Shown here: in pieces, positions 7,467 to 16,299 of the stretch
Layout: the number at the start of each line of letters is the position of its first letter
Numbering within the stretch: position 1 is the stretch's first letter
Origin: Aphodosoma sp044433285
GTDB taxonomy: Bacteria; Bacteroidota; Bacteroidia; Bacteroidales; Paludibacteraceae
NCBI GenBank assembly: GCA_044433285.1
Contig: JAWXTU010000013.1
Coordinates: 1-33,201 of the forward strand
Direction of reading: 5' to 3'
DNA: 33,201 nt
Translations under genes and position numbers: made by a program
Notes under the pieces: generated by a model
What the model was told of the DNA's origin: nothing
Database searches by the model: none
What the model saw: the letters and a program-made list of their open reading frames with translations, nothing else

Positions 7467-8327
7467 ATGAAATTTTCCATAGAAAACTTTTTTAAACGAT
7501 TACGATTTAAATATCAAGTAATCGTACTCAACGAAAAAACTCTTGAGGAGGCATTTTATGCGCATATATCTCAACTAACAATTATCACTAGTGTATCGCT
7601 TTTTGCTATTATCTCTTTTGCACTATTCTCTCTATTAATCTTCATTACCCCACTGAAACATATGTTGCCTGGTTTTGCTGATGTGGCAGTAAAAGGTACG
7701 GTAATAAATACCTCTTTGCGGGCGGACTCAATAAACACTCAACTAGAATATAACAACCAACAGATACTTTTGATAAAAAATATTATCATGGGTAATCTGC
7801 CTAATGATTCTACCCTCTCGCCAGACTCGGTGTCGCTAGATGCCTGGAGTGATATTTCTGTGGGGATAAGTGAAAATGAGATGAGTTATATCGCTGCATA
7901 CGAAGATGAAAACCTATACAATGTCAGTAGCAGTAATAACGAGAACAAAAACCCCGATGCGCTGATTTTCGCACAACCAGTACGTGGCACTGTTACTAGT
8001 TCATACGCTCCTAATATCAATGAATTTGGTATATCACTACTCTGTTCACCAAATTCTGCGGTGTTGGCTGTACAAGAGGGTAATATTATTCTCACAGATT
8101 TTAATACTAAAACAGGCTACTCGGTGATTATTCAGCATACACGTGGTTACATCTCAATATATCACAATATAGGTCGTTTACTACGCAAAATCGGAGATAA
8201 AGTTGTAGCAGGTGAGGCAATCGGAATTGTTGGAGATCCAAACCAAGAGGATAGTAATCCACACATTGGTTTTGAGCTATGGTATAATGGGTCAGCCATC
8301 AATCCTGAAGAGTATATCATCTTTTAA
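7467..8327 (+). CDS. Degenerate M23/LytM-fold membrane protein
   Basis: A cytoplasmic N-terminus of about 35 residues precedes one membrane helix (about 37-62). A linker follows, then a C-terminal LytM/M23 fold from about residue 165: VRGTVTSSYAPN, the strand AVLAVQEGNIIL, YSVIIQHTRGYISIYHNI, GDKVVAGEAIGIVG and the end strand NPHIGFELWYNG. Active M23 endopeptidases need H-x3-D and H-x-H zinc ligands. Here the first motif is replaced by the EFGIS region and the last reads H-I-G, so two or more ligands are missing. It is therefore probably a non-catalytic envelope protein, as in LytM-type amidase activators. It is followed 17 bases later by dxr. Function is inferred only from fold. Confidence 0.8.
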   Translation: MKFSIENFFKRLRFKYQVIVLNEKTLEEAFYAHISQLTIITSVSLFAIISFALFSLLIFITPLKHMLPGFADVAVKGTVINTSLRADSINTQLEYNNQQILLIKNIIMGNLPNDSTLSPDSVSLDAWSDISVGISENEMSYIAAYEDENLYNVSSSNNENKNPDALIFAQPVRGTVTSSYAPNINEFGISLLCSPNSAVLAVQEGNIILTDFNTKTGYSVIIQHTRGYISIYHNIGRLLRKIGDKVVAGEAIGIVGDPNQEDSNPHIGFELWYNGSAINPEEYIIF

Positions 8328-8344
8328 TTTATTTTGTAAGATTT

Positions 8345-9499
8345 ATGAAGCACACTTTAGCTATACTTGGTTCTACTGGTTCAATCGGCACTCAAACTCT
8401 TGACGTGGTACGCCAACATAGAGACCTATTTGAGGTTTACGCCATCGTAGCCAATAATAATATAGAGTTATTAATTGAACAAGCTCGCGAATTTGAGCCA
8501 GAGGTGGTAATAATCGGCAACGAAGCCCACTATATTACCATAAAAGATGCTTTAAAAGATTTACCTTTAAAGGTTTATGCAGGCTCACAAGCGATATGCA
8601 ATGTAGCAGAGATGGATATAGTTGAGACTGTGGTTACTGCTATGGTTGGATATGCTGGACTTGCACCTACAATTGCAGCCGTAAAAGCTGGAAAACGTAT
8701 TGCACTTGCAAATAAAGAGACGCTTGTTGTGGCTGGCGATTTAATAACTTCACTTGTGCAAGAGTACCACGCCTCTATTCTACCTGTAGATTCGGAACAT
8801 AGTGCTATATTTCAATGTCTTATAGGTGAAAATGAAAACAGCGTAGAGAAAATCATACTGACTGCCTCAGGTGGTCCGTTCAGAAATTACTCACTCGAAC
8901 AACTTCAACGAGTTACAGCTGCAGATGCCCTAAAACATCCAACTTGGCAAATGGGGGCTAAAATTACCATTGACTCGGCATCGCTTATGAACAAAGGGTT
9001 CGAAGCAATAGAGGCTAAATGGCTATTTGGTGTAAAACCAGAACAGATTGATGTAATAGTTCACCCTCAGTCAATTATCCACTCGATGGTGCAGTTTTGC
9101 GATGGCAACATCAAAGCTCAACTAGCACTGCCAGATATGCGCCTGCCGATACAATATGCTCTTAACTTCCCCGAGAGAATTATCACCTCTAATATGGAGC
9201 GATTAGACTTTACTCAATGTGGCAATTTTACATTCGAGAAACCAGACTCGGTTAAATTCCGCAACTTGCAACTTGCATACGATGCTATGCAGCGTGGTGG
9301 AAATATCGCATGCGCCCTTAATGCTGCAAATGAAGTGGTGGTAGATGCCTTTTTGCATAACCGCATCGGTTTTTTGCAGATGAGCGAAATCATAGAGAAG
9401 GTGATAGGTAAAACAGCATTTATTGCCAAACCAACATACGAAGATTATGTTGCTTGCGACAAAGAGAGTAGAATTATCACAAGTCAATTAATAAAATAG
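8345..9499 (+). CDS. dxr: 1-deoxy-D-xylulose 5-phosphate reductoisomerase
   Basis: Dxr (IspC) converts DXP to 2-C-methyl-D-erythritol 4-phosphate with NADPH, the committed step of the MEP isoprenoid pathway. The 384-residue protein starts with the NADPH-binding LGSTGSIGTQTLDVV. It has the cofactor/metal region ALANKETLVVAG, the metal-binding DSEHSAIFQCL, the substrate motif TASGGPFR and the conserved HPTWQMGAKITIDSASLMNK. Length is normal. It sits between the M23-like gene and the site-2 protease, a linkage of isoprenoid and envelope-stress genes common in bacteria. Confidence 0.97.
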   Translation: MKHTLAILGSTGSIGTQTLDVVRQHRDLFEVYAIVANNNIELLIEQAREFEPEVVIIGNEAHYITIKDALKDLPLKVYAGSQAICNVAEMDIVETVVTAMVGYAGLAPTIAAVKAGKRIALANKETLVVAGDLITSLVQEYHASILPVDSEHSAIFQCLIGENENSVEKIILTASGGPFRNYSLEQLQRVTAADALKHPTWQMGAKITIDSASLMNKGFEAIEAKWLFGVKPEQIDVIVHPQSIIHSMVQFCDGNIKAQLALPDMRLPIQYALNFPERIITSNMERLDFTQCGNFTFEKPDSVKFRNLQLAYDAMQRGGNIACALNAANEVVVDAFLHNRIGFLQMSEIIEKVIGKTAFIAKPTYEDYVACDKESRIITSQLIK

Positions 9500-9535
9500 A
9501 TATATCAGTAATAAATAACAAAAACAAAATACATT

Positions 9536-11023
9536 ATGGAAATCATTTTAATCAAAATCTTGCAATTTATTTTAGCAATCTCACTGCTAATATTTATCCA
9601 CGAACTTGGACATTTCGGGTTTGCACGCCTTTTCAGAGTGCGTGTAGACAAATTTTATATGTTCTTCAACCCGTCATTTTCAATCTTCCGTTTCAAAAAA
9701 ATCAACGGTAAATATCAGTTTAAGTGGTTTGCTAAAAACGATCCTGATCATGTAATGCAGGCTACGGACGAAAATGGCGAACTACGAACAGATAAAAAAG
9801 GTAACCCTATTATGGTGCCTGCTCCGATTGAGGAACTTGCCGATGATGATTGGCGCAAATACCCTGAGACAACAGAATGGGGTCTTGGTTGGTTACCTCT
9901 TGGTGGTTATTGCAAAATTGCAGGAATGATAGATGAATCGATGGATACATCGCTTATGAATGTCGACCCACAACCATGGGAATATCGCGCACAAAAAGCA
10001 TGGAAACGCATGCTAATAATTGTAGGCGGTGTGTTGATGAACCTTATCGGTGCAATTGTTATATACGCTATGATGCTATTTACTTGGGGACAAGAGTATA
10101 TCCCTGTAAGCAACGCATATATGGGCTATGACTACTGCTCTACTGCACTAGAGAATGGGTTTGTGAATGGCGATAGAATTATATCTATTGATGGTGTGGA
10201 TATAGAACAAAGCAGAGAGGCTCTACAAAAAATAGTAATTGAGGGTAAACAAAATGTATTGGTACAACGTGGCGAAGAGCAAGTAGACATCAACCTTCCG
10301 AAGGATTTTGGTAATCAATTTTTGGCAGCCGAAAATCAATGGTTTATGGTAGAGCGTTTTCCGTTTGTAGTAGGAGAAATAATGGAGGGTTCACTTGCTG
10401 AGAGAATTAGACTAGAACCAGGCGATAGTATTATCGGAATAAATGGCGTATACAACAGCACTTTTAGTTATTTAAGATTAAGACTTGATTCGCTAAAAAA
10501 TTCAACTGTCATTCTTGGATTTATACGTGGCAATCTCATCATCAACAAATCATTTATCCTACCAGAAGATGGACAACTTGGGGTGTCTATTCAGGACCCA
10601 ACTCAATTTTTCGAGAGCAAACGCACCGAATATGGATTTTTCCAATCAATTCCTGCTGGGGCAAAGTTAGGCTGGAAAACCTTAGTTAACTATGTGAAAC
10701 AGTTCCGCTTGGTATTCTCAAAAGAGGGTGCACAATCTCTTGGTGGATTTATCGCAATCGGTAATATTTTCCCTTCTGTATGGGATTGGTCGGTATTCTG
10801 GAGTCTGACTGCAATGCTCTCTATTATGCTAGCATTTATGAATATTCTACCTATACCAGCACTCGACGGAGGCTACCTGCTTATGATTATCTATGAGATG
10901 ATTACAGGTCGCAAACCAAGCGATAAATTTATGGAGATTGCCCTAAATATCGGTATGTTCTTACTGCTCGCGCTACTTATTTTCGCCAACGGCAACGATA
11001 TTATCAAGCTGTTTACTAAATAA
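9536..11023 (+). CDS. rseP: RseP-type site-2 intramembrane metalloprotease
   Basis: Site-2 proteases cut membrane-embedded anti-sigma factors or leftover signal peptides inside the inner membrane. The 495-residue protein has HELGH (22-26) in its first membrane helix, the conserved GYCKIAGMIDES segment after it, a central helix around 155-175, at least one PDZ region (about 205-340), and the second active-site motif NILPIPALDGGY (D444) in a late helix. The region between the first helix and GYCKIAG carries a hydrophilic insertion (about 45-110), so the protein is somewhat longer than the 450 residues of E. coli RseP. It starts 36 bases after dxr. No anti-sigma/sigma pair is in the window. Confidence 0.94.
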   Translation: MEIILIKILQFILAISLLIFIHELGHFGFARLFRVRVDKFYMFFNPSFSIFRFKKINGKYQFKWFAKNDPDHVMQATDENGELRTDKKGNPIMVPAPIEELADDDWRKYPETTEWGLGWLPLGGYCKIAGMIDESMDTSLMNVDPQPWEYRAQKAWKRMLIIVGGVLMNLIGAIVIYAMMLFTWGQEYIPVSNAYMGYDYCSTALENGFVNGDRIISIDGVDIEQSREALQKIVIEGKQNVLVQRGEEQVDINLPKDFGNQFLAAENQWFMVERFPFVVGEIMEGSLAERIRLEPGDSIIGINGVYNSTFSYLRLRLDSLKNSTVILGFIRGNLIINKSFILPEDGQLGVSIQDPTQFFESKRTEYGFFQSIPAGAKLGWKTLVNYVKQFRLVFSKEGAQSLGGFIAIGNIFPSVWDWSVFWSLTAMLSIMLAFMNILPIPALDGGYLLMIIYEMITGRKPSDKFMEIALNIGMFLLLALLIFANGNDIIKLFTK

Positions 11024-11037
11024 TTGGAGACTAATTT

Positions 11038-11058
11038 AAGGGGAGATTAAAACTTCCC
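11038..11058 (+). repeat. Dispersed hairpin motif, copy before the YD-repeat lipoprotein
   Basis: AAGGGGAGATTAAAACTTCC followed by C: GGGGAG pairs with CTTCCC (one G-U), loop ATTAAAA. It is one of the best-paired copies. It begins 15 bases after the rseP stop and ends 46 bases before the next ATG, farther than usual. Confidence 0.6.
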
Positions 11059-11104
11059 AAATAAAAAAAACTAATTTATAATTAACACATAAAAAAACAT
11101 CATT

Positions 11105-12088
11105 ATGAAAAAATCAATTTTTATCCTTGCATCTGCTATTTTTATGCTTGCATCGTGCAGCAGCAACAGTGAACAAAACCAAAACCATCTAGAGGAATTT
11201 GGATTTAATGGCAAAGTAGAATCTGTAAAATATGCTACATATAAAGCTGGGGAGATAAAAGGGGAATTAACTAAAGGAAAATTAATTAAAGGAGAGGTAA
11301 GAAGTTCAGATGAGATACTTACCATACTTCCTATCTTTAAAGCCCACGATTATAGTAGTAATAGTTATGGATTACTAGAATCATATAATGAAGATGGATT
11401 TCTAGTAGAGCAAAATGAATATGACTCTAGAGGTAGAGGAACTCAAAAAATTGTCAACAATTACGACAATGAAAATAATTTAACTGAGTGTGCTTTTTAC
11501 TCAAAAGATAAATTATTTATGAAGCAGGCTTATAAATATGATAGTAAAGGTAGGGTATCTGAATGCGGATTATACGGCGATAATGAGGAATTGGCTATGA
11601 CTTATGCTTATAAATACGACAAAAACAACAACATAACTCAATTTGGATATAGCAGCCCTGCTGATATACCTGGAATGAATTATATTTGTAAATATGACAA
11701 TAAAAATAACTTGACTGAGTGTGCATTTTATCTAGACGACGAATTTTATATAAATATTCTCTATAATTACGATAATAATAACAACATTATTGGGTGTGAA
11801 ATGTATAACAGTGATAACGATTTAGAGGGTAAGATAGAACGTATTTACGACGATAAAAACAACATAACTGAATGTAATGAGTATGATAACAATGATAAAA
11901 TAGTAACAAACTATACTCTTAAATACGATGACTACAACAACCTAATTGAATATATATCTCAAGGAGATGAGAATTCAAATATCACATATACATACGAATA
12001 TGACGATAAGAACAATTGGATAAAGAAAGTAACATACGAAAAAAACAGACCAGTAAGTATTGAAGAAAGAGAAATAACATATTATTAA
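11105..12088 (+). CDS. Lipoprotein with YD (RHS-like) repeats
   Basis: The 327-residue product starts with a lipoprotein signal peptide with lipobox LASC (C18), so it should be lipidated and face the periplasm or cell surface. From about residue 115 to the end it consists of roughly eight repeats of 20-30 residues, each built around Y-x-YD followed by xxNNxxEC and an acidic stretch, for example YKYDSKGRVSECGLYGD and YKYDKNNNITQFGY. YD repeats form the beta cocoon of RHS/teneurin proteins, but no toxin or RHS core domain follows here. A short Lys-rich triplication (KGEL, KGKL, KGEV) lies near residues 50-63. Function unknown. Confidence 0.75.
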   Translation: MKKSIFILASAIFMLASCSSNSEQNQNHLEEFGFNGKVESVKYATYKAGEIKGELTKGKLIKGEVRSSDEILTILPIFKAHDYSSNSYGLLESYNEDGFLVEQNEYDSRGRGTQKIVNNYDNENNLTECAFYSKDKLFMKQAYKYDSKGRVSECGLYGDNEELAMTYAYKYDKNNNITQFGYSSPADIPGMNYICKYDNKNNLTECAFYLDDEFYINILYNYDNNNNIIGCEMYNSDNDLEGKIERIYDDKNNITECNEYDNNDKIVTNYTLKYDDYNNLIEYISQGDENSNITYTYEYDDKNNWIKKVTYEKNRPVSIEEREITYY

Positions 12089-12092
12089 TATG

Positions 12093-12111
12093 CTTTCTAA
12101 AAACTCCCCGA
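12093..12111 (+). repeat. Dispersed intergenic motif, copy before the ABC-F gene
   Basis: TTTCTAAAAACTCCCCGAA, nearly the exact consensus, but without a matching G-rich left arm. The C-run ends 20 bases before the ATG at 12130. Confidence 0.6.
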
Positions 12112-12129
12112 ATCAAAACTAAATAAAAA

Positions 12130-14040
12130 ATGGTATATCTTCAGGTAGAAAACCTAACCAAATCATACGGCGACCGCCTCCTGTTTAGCGATATCAGTTT
12201 TGGTATCGCGCAGGGGCAGCGTGTGGCTCTGATTGCAGAAAATGGTACTGGTAAAACATCGCTACTCAATATCTTAATCGACAGAGAGGATAAGGATAGT
12301 GGCACTGTAACCTACCGCCGAGATATACGTGTAGGCTCTCTACCGCAAGACCCATATTTCACTCCTGGAGCAACAGTGGCAGAAGCCTGTTTCTCGAGTG
12401 AGAGTGATGTGGTACGCGCTATTTCGCACTACGAACAGTTGATAGAGAATCACGCCTCCGATCCAAAATATAGCGACGGCATACAACTTGCTATGGCAGA
12501 TATGGATCGCCTAAATGCTTGGGACTATGAGGTGAAGATAAAGCAGATTCTGGGAAAACTCAATATCCATAATCTCCAACAGCCAGTAAATCAACTGTCT
12601 GGCGGACAACAAAAACGGCTTGCACTGGCAAATGTGCTCATCACTGAACCAGATTTGCTACTGCTTGATGAGCCTACCAACCACCTCGATCTAGAGATGG
12701 TGGAGTGGCTAGAGGATTATCTCATCCACTCGAATATGACCATCTTAATGGTTACTCACGATAGGTATTTTTTGGATAATGTATGTACGGATATTTTAGA
12801 GATAGACCAAAGACAACTATTTCAATATAAGGGTAATTATAGCTATTACCTCGAGAAACGTGAGGCAAGAATTGCAAATTTTAATGCAGAAACTTCTCGC
12901 GCCCAAAATCTATATAAAAAGGAGTTGGATTGGATGCGCAGACAACCGCAAGCGCGCGGACATAAATCACGTTCTCGCATTAGCTCGTTCTACGATATTG
13001 AGGAGCGTGCAAAACAACGTATTGCCGAAAAAGCGGTTACACTTGGTGTAAAATCTGCCTATTTGGGCTCTAAGATATTTGAGGCTCAATATGTAAGCAA
13101 AGCTTTCGACGATTATAAAATATTGGATAACTTCTACTACAACTTCTCGAGATACGAGAAATTGGGTATAGTAGGCAAAAATGGCACGGGAAAATCTACG
13201 TTTCTGAAAATGCTACTCGGAGAGGTGCAGCCTGACAGTGGACGATTTTGCATAGGCGAAACAGTGGTATTTGCATATTTTAGTCAAGATGGGATAAAAT
13301 TCAACGAAAAGATGAAGGTGATTGATGCCGTGCGAGATATAGCGGAGGAGATTGATTTGGGCGGAGGTAGAAAAATGAGCGCATCACAATTTCTTACACA
13401 CTTCTTATTCCCACCCGACAAACAGCACGACTATATAGCCAAACTATCTGGAGGCGAGCGCAGACGGTTATACCTCTGCACGGTGCTTATGAGGAGTCCG
13501 AACTTTATAGTTTTAGATGAGCCAACCAACGACCTAGACATTGCAACACTCAATGTACTAGAAGATTATCTGATAAATTTCAAAGGATGTGTGATAGTGG
13601 TGAGTCACGACAGGTTCTTTATGGATAAGGTGGTTGATCACCTATTGGTATTTCAAGGAGATTGTAAAATAAAGGATTTTCCTGGTAACTATAGCGACTA
13701 CAGAGATTGGAGCGAATTGAAGAAAGAGGAGGAGCGCAAAACGATAGAGGCTGCAAAAAAATTAGCTTCGAATACCCCTGAAAACCAAAAGACAAACAAT
13801 AAAAATAACGACGAGAATAAAAAACGTAAACTCTCATTCAAAGAGAAACGCGAATTTGAAGAGCTTGAACAAGAGATAGAAAAATTAGAGACAGAGAAGA
13901 GTCAGATAGAGAGCTATCTATCAATGGGTAATTTATCAAATGATGAGATTCTTAAATCATCGGCACGATTTGAAGAGGTAAACACCCTACTCGACGAAAA
14001 GAGTATGAGATGGCTTGAGCTGGCTGAGATTGGAGGCTGA
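12130..14040 (+). CDS. ABC-F family ATPase (Uup-like)
   Basis: ABC-F proteins are soluble twin-ATPase factors that bind ribosomes; they have no membrane domains. The 636-residue protein has two full ABC domains: Walker A AENGTGKTS (36-44), signature LSGGQ (156-160), Walker B LLLLDEPTNHLD; then GKNGTGKST (349-357), LSGGE (439-443) and FIVLDEPTNDLD. The linker between them (about 245-300) is basic and helical (MRRQPQARGHKSRSRI). The C-terminus (about 560-636) is a Lys/Glu-rich coiled coil, as in Uup, which also binds DNA. Whether it acts in translation, ribosome assembly or transposon precise excision cannot be told; antibiotic protection is unlikely but not excluded. Confidence 0.93.
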   Translation: MVYLQVENLTKSYGDRLLFSDISFGIAQGQRVALIAENGTGKTSLLNILIDREDKDSGTVTYRRDIRVGSLPQDPYFTPGATVAEACFSSESDVVRAISHYEQLIENHASDPKYSDGIQLAMADMDRLNAWDYEVKIKQILGKLNIHNLQQPVNQLSGGQQKRLALANVLITEPDLLLLDEPTNHLDLEMVEWLEDYLIHSNMTILMVTHDRYFLDNVCTDILEIDQRQLFQYKGNYSYYLEKREARIANFNAETSRAQNLYKKELDWMRRQPQARGHKSRSRISSFYDIEERAKQRIAEKAVTLGVKSAYLGSKIFEAQYVSKAFDDYKILDNFYYNFSRYEKLGIVGKNGTGKSTFLKMLLGEVQPDSGRFCIGETVVFAYFSQDGIKFNEKMKVIDAVRDIAEEIDLGGGRKMSASQFLTHFLFPPDKQHDYIAKLSGGERRRLYLCTVLMRSPNFIVLDEPTNDLDIATLNVLEDYLINFKGCVIVVSHDRFFMDKVVDHLLVFQGDCKIKDFPGNYSDYRDWSELKKEEERKTIEAAKKLASNTPENQKTNNKNNDENKKRKLSFKEKREFEELEQEIEKLETEKSQIESYLSMGNLSNDEILKSSARFEEVNTLLDEKSMRWLELAEIGG

Positions 14041-14049
14041 GATAAGGGG

Positions 14050-14096
14050 ATAAAAAAAAGTGGCATCACACATAAAAATGCGCAATGCCCTTTTAT
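14050..14096. terminator. Intrinsic terminator of HU, probably bidirectional
   Basis: The arms GGCATCACACAT (14062-14073) and ATGCGCAATGCC (14078-14089) pair over 12 bases, with G-U pairs, around the loop AAAA. On the minus strand the hairpin is followed by a run of eight U, a strong terminator for HU. On the plus strand CTTTTATT follows, so it may also stop the ABC-F transcript, whose stop codon ends at 14040. Confidence 0.85.
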
Positions 14097-14118
14097 TAAT
14101 AAAGGTAAATATTTTACT

Positions 14119-14391
14119 TTATTTTACAGCTGCAACTAGAGATGCACCAGCTTTAAATTTAGGTTTTCTGCATGCAGGAATTGTGATAGTTTGTTTTGTA
14201 GCTGGGTTGATACCTTGACGTTCGCCACGTTCAACAACTGAGAATGTACCAAAACCAATGATAGCTACTGGATCTTGATTAGTAAGAGCTTCTTGGATAG
14301 ATTCAAAGATTGCATCAACTGCTTTTTTTGCATCAACTTTAGTTAATCCTGATTTTTCAGCTACAGCTGCAGTAAGTTCTGTTTTGTTCAT
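14119..14391 (-). CDS. hup: HU-family DNA-binding protein
   Basis: HU is a small dimeric nucleoid protein that bends DNA. From the ATG at 14391 (MNKTELTAAVAEKSGL) the product is 90 residues, exactly the HU size, with the helical dimer part first, then GFGTFSVVERGERQGINPAT, the beta arm with its proline (TITIPA) and the closing PKFKAGASL. The frame stays open 17 codons upstream, but those residues are not HU-like and a good promoter ends upstream, so 14391 is the start. It is monocistronic: its own promoter (14469-14500) and a strong terminator (14050-14096) flank it. Whether HU or the IHF-like class is meant cannot be settled beyond the family. Confidence 0.95.
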   Translation of the reverse strand: MNKTELTAAVAEKSGLTKVDAKKAVDAIFESIQEALTNQDPVAIIGFGTFSVVERGERQGINPATKQTITIPACRKPKFKAGASLVAAVK

Positions 14392-14468
14392 AGTAATTTT
14401 TTTATAAAATGTTTGACAATAAATTTTCGTTTTAAAATACAATCACATATATAATGATTAATACTTTG

Positions 14469-14500
14469 CAAACTTACAACAAAATTTGTTAATACACAAA
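14469..14500 (-). promoter_or_regulatory. Promoter of HU (Bacteroidetes sigma type)
   Basis: On the minus strand TTTG (14500-14497), a 20-base spacer, then TAAGTTTG (14476-14469): a full match to the TTTG / TAnnTTTG consensus and spacing. Transcription should begin near 14462, giving a leader of about 70 bases. Confidence 0.8.
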
Positions 14501-14504
14501 TTTT
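14481..14504. promoter_or_regulatory. Inverted repeat across the HU -33 element
   Basis: AAAATTTG (14481-14488) and CAAATTTT (14497-14504) are perfect reverse complements separated by 8 bases. The right arm contains the -33 TTTG of the HU promoter, so a protein bound here could block or modulate HU transcription. No regulator is identified. Confidence 0.45.
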
Positions 14505-14540
14505 TAATGGATTTTTTTAAAAAATGTTCAGATTTCAAGA

Positions 14541-14564
14541 AAAATATGTTTTACAACATATTTT
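14541..14564. promoter_or_regulatory. Perfect 10-base inverted repeat upstream of the rhomboid genes
   Basis: AAAATATGTT (14541-14550) and AACATATTTT (14555-14564) pair perfectly around TTAC, 41 bases before the ATG at 14606 and 40 bases from the HU -33 box. Its symmetry and place in a divergent promoter region suggest an operator; there is no U-run to make it a terminator. Confidence 0.5.
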
Positions 14565-14605
14565 CACTACGATTTCGCAACTAAATAAGCAATAAAATAT
14601 AGATT

Positions 14606-15391
14606 ATGACAAATTTTAAACCCTCTTTCTTATCAAATATACCACCAGTTGTATTAAATTTGATGATAATAAATGTTCTTTTCTGGGTAGCTTCTATCAT
14701 TTTTCCTACATTTTTAGGCATAAATCTCACAGAAATTCTAGGTTTACACTATTGGAAGTCGGAAAAGTTTAACCCAATACAGTTTATCTCATATATGTTT
14801 ATGCACGATACAGGTAGTATTACACACCTATTTTTTAATATGTTTGGCATATACATGTTTGGGCGTGCACTAGAGCAGGTGTGGGGGGCGAAGAAGTTCT
14901 TGCTTTTCTATTTTGTGGCAGGCATTGGTGCAGGAATTATACAACAACTATCTTGGATGTTTGATTTTCATTCATTATCATCTGCAATGGATAGTGCAAT
15001 CGCCATCAACTCGGGCGAACCTCTAGTACAATTTAGTAAATATTTCACTGGGAATATCGCAGATGCTACTGCGGTAGATATCATACGACTCAAAACTCAA
15101 TTCTTCAATCAATTTGTAACTGTTGGAGCATCGGGCTCGCTCTTCGGAGTTTTACTCGCTTTTGGTTGGTTATTCCCACATGTAAAAATGATGCTAATAT
15201 TTTTACCAATCCCAATTCCTGCTCGCATCTTTGTTGCAATATATGCAATTGTAGAACTCTTTCTTGGTGTTACAAATTTTAGTATCGACAATGTGGCTCA
15301 CTTCGCCCACCTTGGGGGTATGATTTTTGGCGGTATATTATTGTATATATGGCATAAACAGGGAAAACTATACAACAACTCTAATAGATAA
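14606..15391 (+). CDS. Rhomboid intramembrane serine protease (first of two)
   Basis: Rhomboids cut transmembrane proteins within the inner membrane with a Ser-His dyad. The 261-residue protein shows six or more membrane helices, HLFFN (H74, N78, oxyanion helpers), the nucleophile motif GASG with S176, and the histidine motif AHLGG with H235. A loop of about 50 residues (120-170) between helices is longer than in GlpG and lies on the soluble side. The stop is 12 bases before the second rhomboid, with which it is surely co-transcribed. Substrates are unknown. Confidence 0.93.
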   Translation: MTNFKPSFLSNIPPVVLNLMIINVLFWVASIIFPTFLGINLTEILGLHYWKSEKFNPIQFISYMFMHDTGSITHLFFNMFGIYMFGRALEQVWGAKKFLLFYFVAGIGAGIIQQLSWMFDFHSLSSAMDSAIAINSGEPLVQFSKYFTGNIADATAVDIIRLKTQFFNQFVTVGASGSLFGVLLAFGWLFPHVKMMLIFLPIPIPARIFVAIYAIVELFLGVTNFSIDNVAHFAHLGGMIFGGILLYIWHKQGKLYNNSNR

Positions 15392-15403
15392 AAGATATAA
15401 AAT

Positions 15404-16288
15404 ATGTGGGATAAGATAAAGGCATTATTTGCGCAAGGCAACTCGCTGATGCGATTGATATATATTAATATAGGTTTGTTTGTTGTAATCAAACTTATGA
15501 TAATGGTGTTGATATTATTTAATATCAAAGGGAGCAGTTTAGTAACGTTTATTGAACTACCATCTAATCTAAATACCCTGCTATATCAACCGTGGTCAGT
15601 CATAACTTATATGTTCGTTCACCTCTCGTTTAGTCATATATTCTTTAATATGATTGCACTCTACTGGTTCGGACGTATCGCACTTGAGTATTTCTCAGAA
15701 AAGCAATTGGTGGGACTATATATATTAGGTGGCATTGGAGGTGCTACCCTATATTTAACAGCATATAATCTATTCCCCTACTTTGAGTCTCAAGTATATA
15801 ACTCATATCTCATTGGCGCATCGGGTGCAGTATTAGCTATCTGTGTAGCTATTGCAACAATTGCACCAAACTACCAATTGCGTATGATGTTGATAGGTAA
15901 TGTAAAACTAATATGGCTGGCAACTGGTATGGTTGTAATATCTTTTTTGGGAATTACTGGCGATAATGCAGGTGGTGAGTTTGCACACCTTGGTGGAGCA
16001 ATATTGGGATATTTTTATGCTCTGTCGTGGAAAAAGGGAAAGGATTGGTCGTCGCCTGTAACAAAAGTGATAAACTGGTTCTCTAATCTATCTAAACCAA
16101 GACCAAAAGTATCAACAAAAAAACCACGCAACTTCAAACGAGGACAAAGTGATGCTGAATATAATCGCGAACGAAAAAGAAATAGTGAAAACATTGATAC
16201 AATTCTAGACAAAATTAAACGTTCTGGATATGATAGTTTGTCAAAAGAGGAGAAACAAAAACTTTTTGACAAAAGCAATAATGGATAA
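15404..16288 (+). CDS. Rhomboid intramembrane serine protease (second of two)
   Basis: This 294-residue protein repeats the rhomboid pattern: HIFFN (H78, N82), nucleophile GASG with S140, and AHLGG with H195, all in predicted membrane helices. Unlike its neighbour, it ends with a soluble tail of about 85 residues rich in Lys/Arg (STKKPRNFKRGQSDAEYNRE...), followed by a helical KIKRSGYDSLSKEEKQKLF segment that appears in many Bacteroidetes rhomboids; the tail should be cytoplasmic. It lies 12 bases after the first rhomboid and 11 before the EEP-family gene, a conserved trio as far as I recall. Confidence 0.92.
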   Translation: MWDKIKALFAQGNSLMRLIYINIGLFVVIKLMIMVLILFNIKGSSLVTFIELPSNLNTLLYQPWSVITYMFVHLSFSHIFFNMIALYWFGRIALEYFSEKQLVGLYILGGIGGATLYLTAYNLFPYFESQVYNSYLIGASGAVLAICVAIATIAPNYQLRMMLIGNVKLIWLATGMVVISFLGITGDNAGGEFAHLGGAILGYFYALSWKKGKDWSSPVTKVINWFSNLSKPRPKVSTKKPRNFKRGQSDAEYNRERKRNSENIDTILDKIKRSGYDSLSKEEKQKLFDKSNNG

Positions 16289-16299
16289 CTCAATAAATT

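Noticed and set aside
8995..9003. tRNA T-loop-like GGGTTCGAA
   Set aside because: It encodes the conserved NKGFE of Dxr and no cloverleaf can be drawn around it.
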